Part shown: piece after piece, positions 33,488-42,319 of the stretch | Layout of the letters: every line of letters begins with the position of its first letter | Position numbering within the stretch: position 1 is the first letter of the stretch | Origin: Elusimicrobiaceae bacterium | Lineage (GTDB): Bacteria; Elusimicrobiota; Elusimicrobia; Elusimicrobiales; Elusimicrobiaceae | Direction: 5' to 3' | DNA length: 64,000 nt | NCBI GenBank assembly: GCA_017546175.1 | Contig: JAFYXM010000002.1 | Span: forward strand, 25,580 to 89,579 | The notes under the pieces: generated by a model | What the model was told of the DNA's origin: nothing | What the model saw: only the letters and a program-made list of their open reading frames with translations | Databases searched by the model: none | Translations under genes and position numbers: made by a program

Positions 33488-33853
33488 ATGAAAAAAATTT
33501 TTCTGTTTGCCGTGTTGGCGGTGTTAAGTGTGGGTTGTGCTTCTGCTGATAAAAGTGCCTCTTCCCAAGATGAAGGTTTAACCGATCAATACGCCAAATA
33601 TCAAATCGTGGATCAAGAGTTTGATAATTTGATTGTTCCCAATGATAATTATGACCGCGTTTCTTCTTATGAAGATCAAGTAAGCGGTGCTTCTTATATC
33701 CAAAGCTCCACCCGCCAATCCGGCCAAAGACCGGCCCGCACCATGGCTGTTAAAAAAACCGTGGTGGACGGTGAAGGCAATCAAATGCCGGCTGATGTTT
33801 CTGCACCGGTCACCGACCAAGAAGCTTTGCCTGACGAAGAGGCCGCCTACTAA
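33488..33853 (+). CDS. Small putative lipoprotein
   Basis: 121 residues. N-terminus MKKIFLFAVLAVLSVGC has a lipobox (LSVGC), so Cys17 should be lipidated. The mature part is polar and acidic with no known domain. The ATG at 33488 has AAGGAG upstream and a TACAAT promoter box at 33440-33445; the longer open frame is not coding. Its stop is 1 bp before nadA, so it leads the nad operon, which is an odd partner for NAD synthesis. Confidence 0.78.
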   Translation: MKKIFLFAVLAVLSVGCASADKSASSQDEGLTDQYAKYQIVDQEFDNLIVPNDNYDRVSSYEDQVSGASYIQSSTRQSGQRPARTMAVKKTVVDGEGNQMPADVSAPVTDQEALPDEEAAY

Positions 33854-33854
33854 G

Positions 33855-34901
33855 ATGTCTTTCGGTTTGGCTGGTAACAAAGAACTTTTAGAACAAGAAG
33901 CCCATAGACTCTATGGGCTTTTGGGTTCTGTGTCTTACCGGCAAGACCTAAAATGGACGTATGCCGATTGTTTGCAAGCGGCCCCTTATACGCTTACCAT
34001 TAATCAACTCAAAAAAGAACAAAATGCTGTTATTTTAGCCCATTCTTATACCGTACCGGAACTGGTATTGGGCGTGGCCGACTTTAGCGGAGATTCCTAT
34101 GCTTTGAGTTTAAAAGCACGGGAAGTCTCTGAAGAAAAAATCGTTTTTGCCGGTGTATGGTTCATGGCGGAAACGGCCAAGATTTTAAATCCTTCCAAAC
34201 AAGTTATTATTCCGGCCGGTAAGGCTGGTTGCAGTTTAGCTGATGCCATCACGGCCCAAGAAGTACGCGCTTTGAAACAAAAATATCCCAACGTCCCCGT
34301 GCTTTGCTACGTCAACAGCACTGCAGAGGTAAAGGCTGAATGTGACGTATGCGTTACTTCGGGTAATGTGTTTGATATTGCAGAAAACTTACCGCAGAAA
34401 GAATTGATTTTTGTGCCTGATTTATTGATGGCCAAAAATATAGAGCAAGAATTAATTCGTCGTGGAAATCCCAAAAAAATTATTGCCGCCGGCGGCAGCT
34501 GCTGTGTACACGATAAATACACGGTGCAAGACGTGCAAAAACTGCGTGCTGACTACAAGGATATTGTGATGATTTGCCACCCCGAATGTCAGCCTGAAGT
34601 TTGCGCCGCATGTGACTATGTGGCAAGCACCAAGGGTATGCAAGACTTTGTGGAAAAAAGTGAGGCCAAAATATTCGGTATGTTGACCGAGCAAGGACTG
34701 GTGAACCGCTTAGAGGCCGCTTTTCAAGATAAAAAATTTGTTTGGCCGTTTGGTACGTGCCAATATATGAAACAAAATACGTTAGAAAATACTTTTCAGG
34801 CTCTCTTGGAGCCTCAGCCGGACCAAATTGTCACCTTGCCCGAAGACGTGCTGGTCCTTGCACAAAAATCTTTACAAAAAATGTTTGAGTTAAGCAAATG
34901 A
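33855..34901 (+). CDS. nadA: Quinolinate synthase A
   Basis: [4Fe-4S] enzyme that makes quinolinate from iminoaspartate and dihydroxyacetone phosphate. 348 residues. The conserved ILAHSYTVPEL (near residue 60), FAGVWFMAETAKIL, the iron-ligand cysteines in KAECDVCVTSGN, MICHPECQPEVC and PFGTCQYMK are seen. The ATG at 33855 follows the lipoprotein stop by 1 bp. It overlaps nadC by 4 bp. nadB (aspartate oxidase) is not in the window. Confidence 0.95.
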   Translation: MSFGLAGNKELLEQEAHRLYGLLGSVSYRQDLKWTYADCLQAAPYTLTINQLKKEQNAVILAHSYTVPELVLGVADFSGDSYALSLKAREVSEEKIVFAGVWFMAETAKILNPSKQVIIPAGKAGCSLADAITAQEVRALKQKYPNVPVLCYVNSTAEVKAECDVCVTSGNVFDIAENLPQKELIFVPDLLMAKNIEQELIRRGNPKKIIAAGGSCCVHDKYTVQDVQKLRADYKDIVMICHPECQPEVCAACDYVASTKGMQDFVEKSEAKIFGMLTEQGLVNRLEAAFQDKKFVWPFGTCQYMKQNTLENTFQALLEPQPDQIVTLPEDVLVLAQKSLQKMFELSK

Positions 34902-35731
34902 TTATTGAAAAAATTATACAGTTAGCTATTGAAGAAGATTTAGGACTGGGGGATATTACCTCCGACAATATTTTTACCCCGCAGGACCGTGCCCGTGCCG
35001 TGATTGTAGCCAAGGAAGATTTGGTTTTGTGCGGTATGGATATTGCGCGACAAACTTTTTGGTATGTAGATGAAACGGTCACTTTTACTCCTTTGAAAAA
35101 AGACGGAGAATTTGTGAAAAAAGGGGAAAAAGTATTAGCGCTTGAAGGCGCTACATTAAGCATCTTAAAAGCGGAACGCACCGCTTTGAACTTTATGCAA
35201 CGTATGAGCGGTATTGCCACCGCCAGCCGCGAATATGCAGAGATTACCAAGCCTTATGGTGTAATGATGGTAGATACGCGCAAAAGCCAACCGGGCATGC
35301 GTAAACTGGATAAGTATGCCGTGCGTTGCGGCGGAGCGCGTAATCACCGTATGTCTTTGGCAGACAGCGTGATGATTAAGGATAACCATATCGCCGCGGC
35401 AGGATCTATTACTGCAGCCGTCAAACGTATTAAAGACGTGATTGGTCATACCCCTAAGGTGGAAGTGGAAGTGACGAACACAGCTGAAATTAACGAAGCT
35501 TTGGCTGCCGGAGCTGATATTATTATGTTAGATAATATGACCCCTGCACAAGCTGCTGATGCCGTAAATCTTATTAACGGCCGTGCGTTGGTGGAAATTT
35601 CCGGCGGCATTAACAAAGAAAACTTAGCCGCTTATTGTGAGGCCAAACCTGATGTAATTTCCAGCGGTGCTCTGACCCATTCCGTGCCGAGCAAAGATTT
35701 AAGTCTTAAAATTACCGAGTATATCCGATAA
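34898..35731 (+). CDS. nadC: Nicotinate-nucleotide pyrophosphorylase (carboxylating)
   Basis: Converts quinolinate and PRPP to nicotinate mononucleotide. 277 residues. Signatures: EDLGLGDITSDN near the start, ERTALNFMQRMSGIAT, DTRKSQPGMRKLDKYAV with CGGARNHR, and IMLDNMTPAQ. ATG overlaps the nadA stop (ATGA). Followed after 18 bp by an aminotransferase with its own ribosome site. Confidence 0.97.
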   Translation: MIIEKIIQLAIEEDLGLGDITSDNIFTPQDRARAVIVAKEDLVLCGMDIARQTFWYVDETVTFTPLKKDGEFVKKGEKVLALEGATLSILKAERTALNFMQRMSGIATASREYAEITKPYGVMMVDTRKSQPGMRKLDKYAVRCGGARNHRMSLADSVMIKDNHIAAAGSITAAVKRIKDVIGHTPKVEVEVTNTAEINEALAAGADIIMLDNMTPAQAADAVNLINGRALVEISGGINKENLAAYCEAKPDVISSGALTHSVPSKDLSLKITEYIR

Positions 35732-35749
35732 TTTCAGAGGAGTAAAAAA

Positions 35750-36964
35750 ATGGATTATAAAAAACTATATTCTGATACGGCCAACAGCATTAAAGCCTCA
35801 GCCATTCGTGAACTTTTAAAAGTCATTTCCAGACCTGAAGTGATTTCTTTGGCCGGCGGTTTGCCGGACCCTACATTATTTCCTATAGAAGCCGTAGCTA
35901 AAAGTATGCAGGAGGCATTGGCTACCTCTGCCAGAGAAGCCTTGCAATACGGTACCACGGAGGGGCAAGCAGGGCTAAAAAGAGAGCTGATCAAACTTTT
36001 AAAAGAAACCGAAGATATTGATGCCACAGCCGAGCAACTATTGGTAGTATCAGCCTCTCAGCAGGGGTTGGATATGACTTCGCGCATTTTTTTAAACCGC
36101 GGTGATGCCATTGTTACGTCTTCTCCCACTTATTTAGGGGCTTTGCAAGCTTTTGAAGCTTCGGGTGCTGATGTGTACGGGGCCGACAGTGATGAGCAAG
36201 GGGTTGTTCCTGCCGCTATTGAAAAAAGACTCCAAGAGTTACAGGTAGCAGGCAGACCGTGTAAATTTATTTATTTGGTGCCTGATTTTCAAAACCCCAA
36301 CGGTCTTACTATCCCCGAAAGCCGCCGCGTGGAAATTTTAAAATTAGCCGAAAAATACAATACGCTCATTGTAGAAGATTCCCCGTATCGTCAGGTACGT
36401 TTTGAAGGTACGGCACCTAAAACCTTTTACCATTTGGACGAAGGCCGCGGCAATGTAATTACGTTGTTTACGTTCTCCAAGGTTTTTGTGCCGGGGTTCC
36501 GCTTGGGCTATGTCTTGGCTCCTGCCGAAGTGATAAGAAAGTATGTAATCTTAAAACAAGCAATGGACTTATGCACCAGCCCCATTGTGCAGGTGGCAGC
36601 AGAAGCTTATTTAAAGAGCGGCCATTTGCAGGGCCATATCCAAGAAGTGGTAAAAGTATATCACAAAAAACGCGACTTGATGCTGAAAGTCTTAGCCGAG
36701 GAAATGCCCCAAGGCGTCAGTTGGACCAAACCCGAAGGGGGACTTTTCTTATGGGTTACTTTGCCCGAGTATATTGACGCGCAGGAAATGCTTAAAATCT
36801 CCCTACAAGAATGTGTAGCCTATGTGGCAGGGGTGGACTTTTATCCGCCGCGTGATGCCAAAAAGAATGATTTGCGCTTGAACTTCTCTTACTCTACTGA
36901 AGAACAAATTGTAGAGGGAGTGAAAAGGCTGGCAAGAACTATTAAAAAAGCTATGGCTAAATAG
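35750..36964 (+). CDS. PLP-dependent aminotransferase (class I, 2-aminoadipate/aromatic type)
   Basis: 404 residues of fold type I. The N-terminal SAIRELLKVISRPEVISLAG block and GGLPDPTLFP are typical of the LysN/ARO8/KAT-II-like group. PDFQNPNGLTIP precedes the PLP-lysine motif FTFSKVFVPGFRLG (Lys near residue 246), and LRLNFSYSTEEQI is the C-terminal Arg region. The amino donor cannot be set from sequence. AGAGGAG precedes the ATG; it is the last gene of the nad operon. Confidence 0.9.
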   Translation: MDYKKLYSDTANSIKASAIRELLKVISRPEVISLAGGLPDPTLFPIEAVAKSMQEALATSAREALQYGTTEGQAGLKRELIKLLKETEDIDATAEQLLVVSASQQGLDMTSRIFLNRGDAIVTSSPTYLGALQAFEASGADVYGADSDEQGVVPAAIEKRLQELQVAGRPCKFIYLVPDFQNPNGLTIPESRRVEILKLAEKYNTLIVEDSPYRQVRFEGTAPKTFYHLDEGRGNVITLFTFSKVFVPGFRLGYVLAPAEVIRKYVILKQAMDLCTSPIVQVAAEAYLKSGHLQGHIQEVVKVYHKKRDLMLKVLAEEMPQGVSWTKPEGGLFLWVTLPEYIDAQEMLKISLQECVAYVAGVDFYPPRDAKKNDLRLNFSYSTEEQIVEGVKRLARTIKKAMAK

Positions 36965-36979
36965 AACTTGAGAAGAATT

Positions 36980-37007
36980 AAAACCCCGCGTTATGCGGGG
37001 TTTTTTT
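36980..37007. terminator. Terminator after aminotransferase
   Basis: AAAACCCCGC/GCGGGGTTTT stem with a 5-base loop, then T7 on the plus strand; convergent with the OsmC gene. Confidence 0.85.
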
Positions 37008-37389
37008 AGGCTTCTTTTACTACGGAAATTTCATGCTCTATTTTTACATGCCGTGCTACCAAGCAGCGTTTGGCAACTTCAATCAGGGCATTTTCATATT
37101 TGGGCGGAAAGTCTGCCGGTACATGAATGACCACTTTGATTTTTTCAATCACGTAATCATTGATATTCCACACGGGATCTAAGGTTAAATAGACCGTTTC
37201 CGGCAGAGCATGTTGTTTTAAGAAATTTAAAACATACACTCCGCTGCAGCTGCCCAATGACGATAAAAACAAGTCAATCGGGGTAGGAGCGGAAGCATCT
37301 CCGCCTTGTTCTTTGGGTTGATCTGTCCAAACGTCAAAGTCTTTCACGCGTACGCGCACCTTTTTGTTCCCTTCAAAGGTAATTTTCAT
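37006..37389 (-). CDS. OsmC-family protein (1)
   Basis: 127 residues. The OsmC fold is indicated by APTPIDLFLSSLGSCSGVYVLNFL (first family Cys near residue 48) and AKRCLVARHVK (second Cys near 109). OsmC/Ohr proteins reduce organic hydroperoxides with the Cys pair; this YhfA-like branch is less well characterised. AAGGAG precedes the ATG. Single gene between convergent aminotransferase and divergent PLD genes. Confidence 0.85.
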   Translation of the reverse strand: MKITFEGNKKVRVRVKDFDVWTDQPKEQGGDASAPTPIDLFLSSLGSCSGVYVLNFLKQHALPETVYLTLDPVWNINDYVIEKIKVVIHVPADFPPKYENALIEVAKRCLVARHVKIEHEISVVKEA

Positions 37390-37479
37390 TTACGGCTCCT
37401 TATGAGTTAAATAACGACGGAAAAAGATACAACTCTCTACTAGTATATCTATTTTTTTTTAAATTTCAACAGAAAATTT

Positions 37480-37506
37480 TGGCTCTCTGCCTGCTTTTGA
37501 TACAAT
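37480..37506 (+). promoter_or_regulatory. Promoter of a leaderless PLD-family transcript
   Basis: -35-like TTGGCT (37479-37484), 16-bp spacer, extended -10 TGA-TACAAT (37501-37506). The -10 ends 6 nt before the ATG at 37513. Confidence 0.65.
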
Positions 37507-37512
37507 AGATAT

Positions 37513-39537
37513 ATGAAAAAATTATCTTTTCTCTTTTTCCTTTGCGTTACGTCTTTACTTTTTTTAAGCGGTTGCTCCTCTACACAAAACCGAAAACATC
37601 AGGTGTTTTCCTCCATAGAGGAGCATGCTCTTTCCCCTGAAAAAGTGTCTTTGTGGAAAGACAAACTTTATTTGCTTTATTCTTATGAGGGAAAACAGTT
37701 TTATTTTGTAGCTTCGGCCACGGCTGACATTCAAAAAGGCAGTCCGTACTCTTTATTGGAGCCGAAAGGTTTTTTTGATATGGGCGAAGGGGAAAAAGCC
37801 CAAACCGTACTGGTGGTGGGACGGGAATGGACCGAAGTGCTCAAAGAAGTTTTGCTTTCCGTTGCTCCGCCAAAACCGCAAGAAGGAAAAGTGATTTTTA
37901 TAGAAAATTTTGAAACCCTTTTATACAGAGATGCAAGCGGAAAGTTGGACTTGGTAGATTTAGCCCAATCTCCTGCAGATGTGGATATCGTCGGAAAACT
38001 GGAAAGCAAAGAGTTTGATGCGTTGGTTTTTAAGAAGTTAAAAGAATTGGTCAATGAAAAGGGTGCTCCTTATACGCGCTTTTTGTTGCAGCTTAAAAAT
38101 GTACCGCTGACGCCGTTTTTATACGTAGACGTAGAGAAAGATATTATTACTCCCTTGCAGTTGCCCCCTTATTATGATTTAGAAAAAGAGATGACGCAGT
38201 TGGGCTTTTCCACCACGTTTTTATGGTCCTTTTTTGTGAAAAGTCATTTCATAGGTATTATCAAAGCACCTTTTACTTCAGCCACGCGCCTTGGCTCTTT
38301 AACCCTATCCAGTATATATACGGCTTTGCCGCCCAGATATAAAGACTTAGAGGAAGTGCCTGCTTTGTCTGACTCCGGAGAAGAAATGGACCTGCCAGAC
38401 TTTGAGAAATGGCTTAATAAAAATATCAGCAAGCAAAAGTACAAAGCTTCCGTGACGCTTTTAATTGACGGAGAGGAATTTTTCCCGCATTTTATTTTGG
38501 CCGCGCAACGGGCGCAACACTCTATTTTTACACGGGTGTATATTTTTGGTACGGACCCCTACGGCATTAAAATAGCAGACCTCTTTAAACAGCGCGCGGA
38601 AGGCGGCATAGATGTGCGCGTATTAACCGATGAATTAAACACGATTGTCAATTCCACCCGTCAGCCTGAACTTGCCTATGAAGAAGATTTTGTCATGCCC
38701 AAAAGCATCAAGAGCTACTTGCGCAAAGGCTCCACAGCCAAAGCCCGTACCCATTTAAATACGTGGGGGACCTTTGACCATACCAAAGTGTATTTGATTG
38801 ACAGAGAGTTGGCCTACACAGGAGGTATGAACATTGGTGAGGAATACCGCTACACTTGGCATGATATGATGGTGGCCCTGCGCGGGCCGGTGGTGGGAAA
38901 ACTGGTCAAAAATTTTTATGAGGCATGGTCTTTTAACGGCTGGGGCGGAGATTTTGCCGCTGCATACCGTAAGCTCTTTAGCAAAAAATACCGCGCCGTC
39001 AATAAAGAAGAACCCGACATGATAGACGTGCGTCTGCTGTATACCAAGCCTACGCAGGCGGAAATTTTCCAAGCGCAGTTGGAAGCTATTAAACGCGCCA
39101 AAAAACGCATTTATATCCAAAATGCTTATTTTTCCGATGACCGCATTGTGGGAGAACTGATCAAAGCCCGCGGTCGCGGGGTGGACGTACGTGTCATTTT
39201 GCCCAGCGAAAATGATGTAACCATTATGCACAGCAACAATCAAATCATGGCTAATAAACTCTGGCGCAACGGCATACGGGTGTATTTTTACAAGGGCATG
39301 AGCCACGTCAAAGCAGCCATTTATGACGGTTGGGCGGTGGTAGGCTCGGCCAATTTTGATAAAATGAGCCTGTTTATTAATCAGGAAATGAGCTTGGGTA
39401 TTTCCGACCCTGCTTTTGTGCAAGAATTGACGGAGCGTTTGTTTGAAAAAGATTTTGCCGATTCTGATGAAATGACAGCAGAACGGGAAGTAGGGTGGAA
39501 CTCTTTTATTGTAGGGGCGCTGACCAATCAACTTTAA
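37513..39537 (+). CDS. Phospholipase D/cardiolipin synthase-like lipoprotein
   Basis: 674 residues. Signal MKKLSFLFFLCVTSLLFLSGC has a lipobox (LSGC). Residues 25-300 are unlike usual PLD enzymes and I recognise no domain there. The C-terminal half has two HKD motifs: FDHTKVYLIDRELAYTGG (His423) and MSHVKAAIYDGWAVVGSAN (His598), the two halves of a PLD active site. It probably transfers or hydrolyses phosphatidyl groups at the outer face of the envelope; a cardiolipin synthase is the obvious option, though the lipoprotein signal and long N-terminus are unusual for one. Confidence 0.87.
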   Translation: MKKLSFLFFLCVTSLLFLSGCSSTQNRKHQVFSSIEEHALSPEKVSLWKDKLYLLYSYEGKQFYFVASATADIQKGSPYSLLEPKGFFDMGEGEKAQTVLVVGREWTEVLKEVLLSVAPPKPQEGKVIFIENFETLLYRDASGKLDLVDLAQSPADVDIVGKLESKEFDALVFKKLKELVNEKGAPYTRFLLQLKNVPLTPFLYVDVEKDIITPLQLPPYYDLEKEMTQLGFSTTFLWSFFVKSHFIGIIKAPFTSATRLGSLTLSSIYTALPPRYKDLEEVPALSDSGEEMDLPDFEKWLNKNISKQKYKASVTLLIDGEEFFPHFILAAQRAQHSIFTRVYIFGTDPYGIKIADLFKQRAEGGIDVRVLTDELNTIVNSTRQPELAYEEDFVMPKSIKSYLRKGSTAKARTHLNTWGTFDHTKVYLIDRELAYTGGMNIGEEYRYTWHDMMVALRGPVVGKLVKNFYEAWSFNGWGGDFAAAYRKLFSKKYRAVNKEEPDMIDVRLLYTKPTQAEIFQAQLEAIKRAKKRIYIQNAYFSDDRIVGELIKARGRGVDVRVILPSENDVTIMHSNNQIMANKLWRNGIRVYFYKGMSHVKAAIYDGWAVVGSANFDKMSLFINQEMSLGISDPAFVQELTERLFEKDFADSDEMTAEREVGWNSFIVGALTNQL

Positions 39538-39540
39538 ACT

Positions 39541-39567
39541 AAAACCTCGGGTTGTTCCCGAGGTTTT
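39541..39567. terminator. Bidirectional terminator between PLD gene and rimO
   Basis: Perfect 11-bp stem AAAACCTCGGG/CCCGAGGTTTT with a 5-base loop. Confidence 0.9.
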
Positions 39568-39570
39568 AAT

Positions 39571-40857
39571 TTATTTTACAGGTTCTAAAGTGCGTTTGTA
39601 GCCTTCGGCTTTCACGACACGTGCTTTAAAGATGCTTCCCGTTTTGACGGGTTTGGTGAAAGAGACTTGACCGTCAATGTCGGGTGCATCTTTATAGGTA
39701 CGGCCAAAGGTCGGCCCGTCGGCAATCGCTTCCAGTACGGTTCCTTTGAGTTTTTTGTTCACGCGGTCAATGACGCGGCTTTGCGTTTCTTCCAACTGTA
39801 CACGGCGTTCGTGTTTGATTTTTTGCGATACCTGATGGTCTAAATCATGTGCGGCGGTGCCTTGCTCTCGGAAATATTCAAACACGCCCATGTTGTCAAA
39901 CTCATAGTCATGCACAAACTGTTGTAATTCTTTGAAATCTGCTTCTGTTTCCCCCGGAAAACCGACGATGAAATTGGTCCGCAGGGAAATATCCGGCACC
40001 CGTTTCTTAAGCATATCCAAGGTCCGCCTGATTTGAGCGCCGTCACAATGGCGGTTCATGCGTTTTAACACAGGGTCTGCAATGTGCTGCAGCGGAATAT
40101 CTATGTAATGAAAAATACGCGCTGTAGAAGCTATTAAATCGGCCAATTCTTCGCTCACACGGTGCGGATAGCCGTACATAATGCGCAAACGCTTAATTTG
40201 ACGATTTTTCAAAAGTTTTTGAAGTAGCTCCACCAGTTGGGGTTTGCCATATAAATCTTGCCCGTAAGAGGTGGTATCCTGCGCAATTAAAGAAATTTCT
40301 TTGACGCCGTTTTCGGCCATGAGGTCTGCCTCTCGGACAATATCTTCTATGGGTTTGGAGCGGTACGGCCCGCGCAGAAAAGGAATGGTGCAATACGCGC
40401 AGCGGTTATTGCAGCCGTCGGCTACTTTCAGGTAAGCCGTGTGCGGAGCAGTCAGACTCATTTTATATTCGGGCAAGTATAGATTTTTAGGTAAAGCTCC
40501 TTCCACAAAACCTGTTTTATTTAAAATTTTTTCAATTTGTTCTTGTTTGCCAATGGAGAACAGCAAATCTACTTGCGGAAAATCTGCTAAGATTTTATCT
40601 TTATATCTTTCCACCATACAGCCGGTAACGGCCACTTTTTTTACGTGTCCTGCTTGTTTAAGCTCAAGGGCATAGGCGATAGTATCTTCGGCCTCTTGAA
40701 CGGCGGAGGCAATAAAGCCGCACGTATTAATAATCAGCACGTCTGCCCCTTGCGGGTCTAATAAAAGCTCATGGCCTTTGCCGATCAGGCGGGCGGAAAA
40801 TTCTTCGGTATTGGTTAAGTTTTTGGGGCACCCCAAGCTGATGACGGAAAATTTCAT
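39571..40857 (-). CDS. rimO: Ribosomal protein S12 methylthiotransferase RimO
   Basis: Radical-SAM enzyme that methylthiolates Asp88 of S12. 428 residues. N-terminal UPF0004 domain (SLGCPKNLTNTEEFSA with cluster Cys, INTCGFI, VTGCMVERY), radical-SAM motif CNNRCAYCTIP near residue 150, C-terminal TRAM domain. SLGCPKN and the short PFLRGPYRSKP favour RimO over MiaB. The ATG at 40857 is preferred over a TTG three codons earlier. It follows the potassium channel gene by 14 bp. Confidence 0.95.
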   Translation of the reverse strand: MKFSVISLGCPKNLTNTEEFSARLIGKGHELLLDPQGADVLIINTCGFIASAVQEAEDTIAYALELKQAGHVKKVAVTGCMVERYKDKILADFPQVDLLFSIGKQEQIEKILNKTGFVEGALPKNLYLPEYKMSLTAPHTAYLKVADGCNNRCAYCTIPFLRGPYRSKPIEDIVREADLMAENGVKEISLIAQDTTSYGQDLYGKPQLVELLQKLLKNRQIKRLRIMYGYPHRVSEELADLIASTARIFHYIDIPLQHIADPVLKRMNRHCDGAQIRRTLDMLKKRVPDISLRTNFIVGFPGETEADFKELQQFVHDYEFDNMGVFEYFREQGTAAHDLDHQVSQKIKHERRVQLEETQSRVIDRVNKKLKGTVLEAIADGPTFGRTYKDAPDIDGQVSFTKPVKTGSIFKARVVKAEGYKRTLEPVK

Positions 40858-40871
40858 AACTTTCAAGGCGG

Positions 40872-42254
40872 TCAGACCGCCAAGTCCTCTCTTTTTAAAT
40901 GTTCTTCTTCTTCCTCTAATTCATCTTCGTCCCGTTTCAGAAGAGCCATACCAAAGGTAATAACACCCACGCGGCCGATAATCATGGTGGCAATAATAAT
41001 CAGTTTGCCCAAAAAACCCAATTTCTCGGTAGTGCCCAAGCTAATGCCAGCGGTGCTTAAGGCGGCCACGGCTTCAAAGAAAAGCTCTATAAATGGCAAA
41101 TCTTCTGCCCAAGTAAGCAAGAACAAAGTAACAAAAAGCATGAAGATATAGAAAATAAAAGTAGAATTGGCGATATACAGGCGGTGCAACGGAATCTGAC
41201 GTCCTAAAAACGTGATATGTTTCCTGCCAAATAAATGACTGGACACAGTAGCCACCAAGCACGTGACGGTAGTAGTTTTTAAGCCGCCGCCGGTACCTGA
41301 GGGGGACCCGCCGATAGACATCAGCGCCATGATGACTAAATAAGAAGACACGGCCAAAGAGGCCATGGGAATTGTGTTAAAACCCGAAGTGGTCATAGCG
41401 GCAATCGCTTGAAATAAAACCGCACTGGGCGCTAAGCCGGGGTTGGTAATCAAGATAAAGAAAGAGCATAAAAGCAAGGCCATTAACGTAGAAAAAACAA
41501 TAATTTTGGTGGTATAGGATATTTCCCGCGTGCGCCCGACAATACGGTTAAAAATATCGGTCACCACAATAAAACCCATAGCGCCTGCCAAGGATAATAA
41601 GGAAATAACGGTATTAATGGTTTTGCTATCGGCAAAGGACATTAAACTGTCCGGAAAGAGGCTAAATCCAGCCGTACAAAAAGCCGATACACTATGGAAA
41701 ACGGCATACCATGTGGCATCAAACGGGCTAAAATCGTGGCGGATAAAATAGTTGTACAGAAAACCCGCTCCAATCAATTCTGCCAGTAAAGTAAAGATAA
41801 TAACTGCTCTTAAAAAATCTTGCAAGCGTACCGTGCGCGGAAGGGCAAATTCGGTATTTAACACTTCCGTGTGGCGGTGGCGCAACCGGTGCGAAAAAGA
41901 AAGGTAAAGGAAGGAAGACATGGTCATATACCCGATACCGGCCGTTTGGATAATAATCAGCACTACTAGTTTGCCTAAAAAAGTATAAGATTGCGCAAAA
42001 TTAACAGTGGTGAGCCCTGCGGTAGAAGCCGCCGCCGCTGCCGTGAATAAATTATCTATCAGGCTCACTTCTCCGTTATCCATAAAAGGCAAAGACAATA
42101 TTATCCAACCTGCTATCATATACATCAAAATACCTTGCAACATATTTTGATGCGGAGAAAGGTGCAGCACAAACAAGGTATATTTTTTAAGTGCTTTGCG
42201 GATAAATTGAACTGTGGCTTCAAAAGCCTGTTTTACGGATAAGTCTTCTCTCAT
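40872..42254 (-). CDS. Potassium uptake channel subunit, TrkH/KtrB family
   Basis: 460 residues, four repeats of the M1-P-M2 type. Selectivity-filter loops read STAGLTT, CTAGFSL, TTSGFNT and STAGISL, each with the key Gly. GGSPSGTGGGLKTTT is the usual mid-protein signature. It needs a TrkA/KtrA regulatory subunit, which is not in this window. The ATG at 42254 lies 7 nt after a TACAAT box, so the mRNA is probably leaderless and the ATG two codons earlier (42260) lies too close to the box. Confidence 0.9.
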   Translation of the reverse strand: MREDLSVKQAFEATVQFIRKALKKYTLFVLHLSPHQNMLQGILMYMIAGWIILSLPFMDNGEVSLIDNLFTAAAAASTAGLTTVNFAQSYTFLGKLVVLIIIQTAGIGYMTMSSFLYLSFSHRLRHRHTEVLNTEFALPRTVRLQDFLRAVIIFTLLAELIGAGFLYNYFIRHDFSPFDATWYAVFHSVSAFCTAGFSLFPDSLMSFADSKTINTVISLLSLAGAMGFIVVTDIFNRIVGRTREISYTTKIIVFSTLMALLLCSFFILITNPGLAPSAVLFQAIAAMTTSGFNTIPMASLAVSSYLVIMALMSIGGSPSGTGGGLKTTTVTCLVATVSSHLFGRKHITFLGRQIPLHRLYIANSTFIFYIFMLFVTLFLLTWAEDLPFIELFFEAVAALSTAGISLGTTEKLGFLGKLIIIATMIIGRVGVITFGMALLKRDEDELEEEEEHLKREDLAV

Positions 42255-42261
42255 ATACATT

Positions 42262-42267
42262 ATTGTA
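42262..42267 (-). promoter_or_regulatory. -10 box of a leaderless trkH-like transcript
   Basis: TACAAT on the minus strand, 7 nt before the ATG at 42254; preceded by TTGA, with no ribosome site. Confidence 0.55.
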
Positions 42268-42289
42268 TCAATTTTAGAAGAGGGCGCAA

Positions 42290-42314
42290 TAAGCCCCGCT
42301 TTATGGGCGGGGCT
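42290..42314 (-). terminator. Terminator after second OsmC gene
   Basis: AGCCCCGC/GCGGGGCT stem, 7-base loop, weak T tail (TTATTG) on the minus strand. Confidence 0.65.
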
Positions 42315-42319
42315 GAGAA

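Noticed and set aside
38755..39531. Minus-strand open frame of 258 codons opposite the PLD gene
   Set aside because: Shadow of the second HKD region, His/Phe-rich, no ribosome site.
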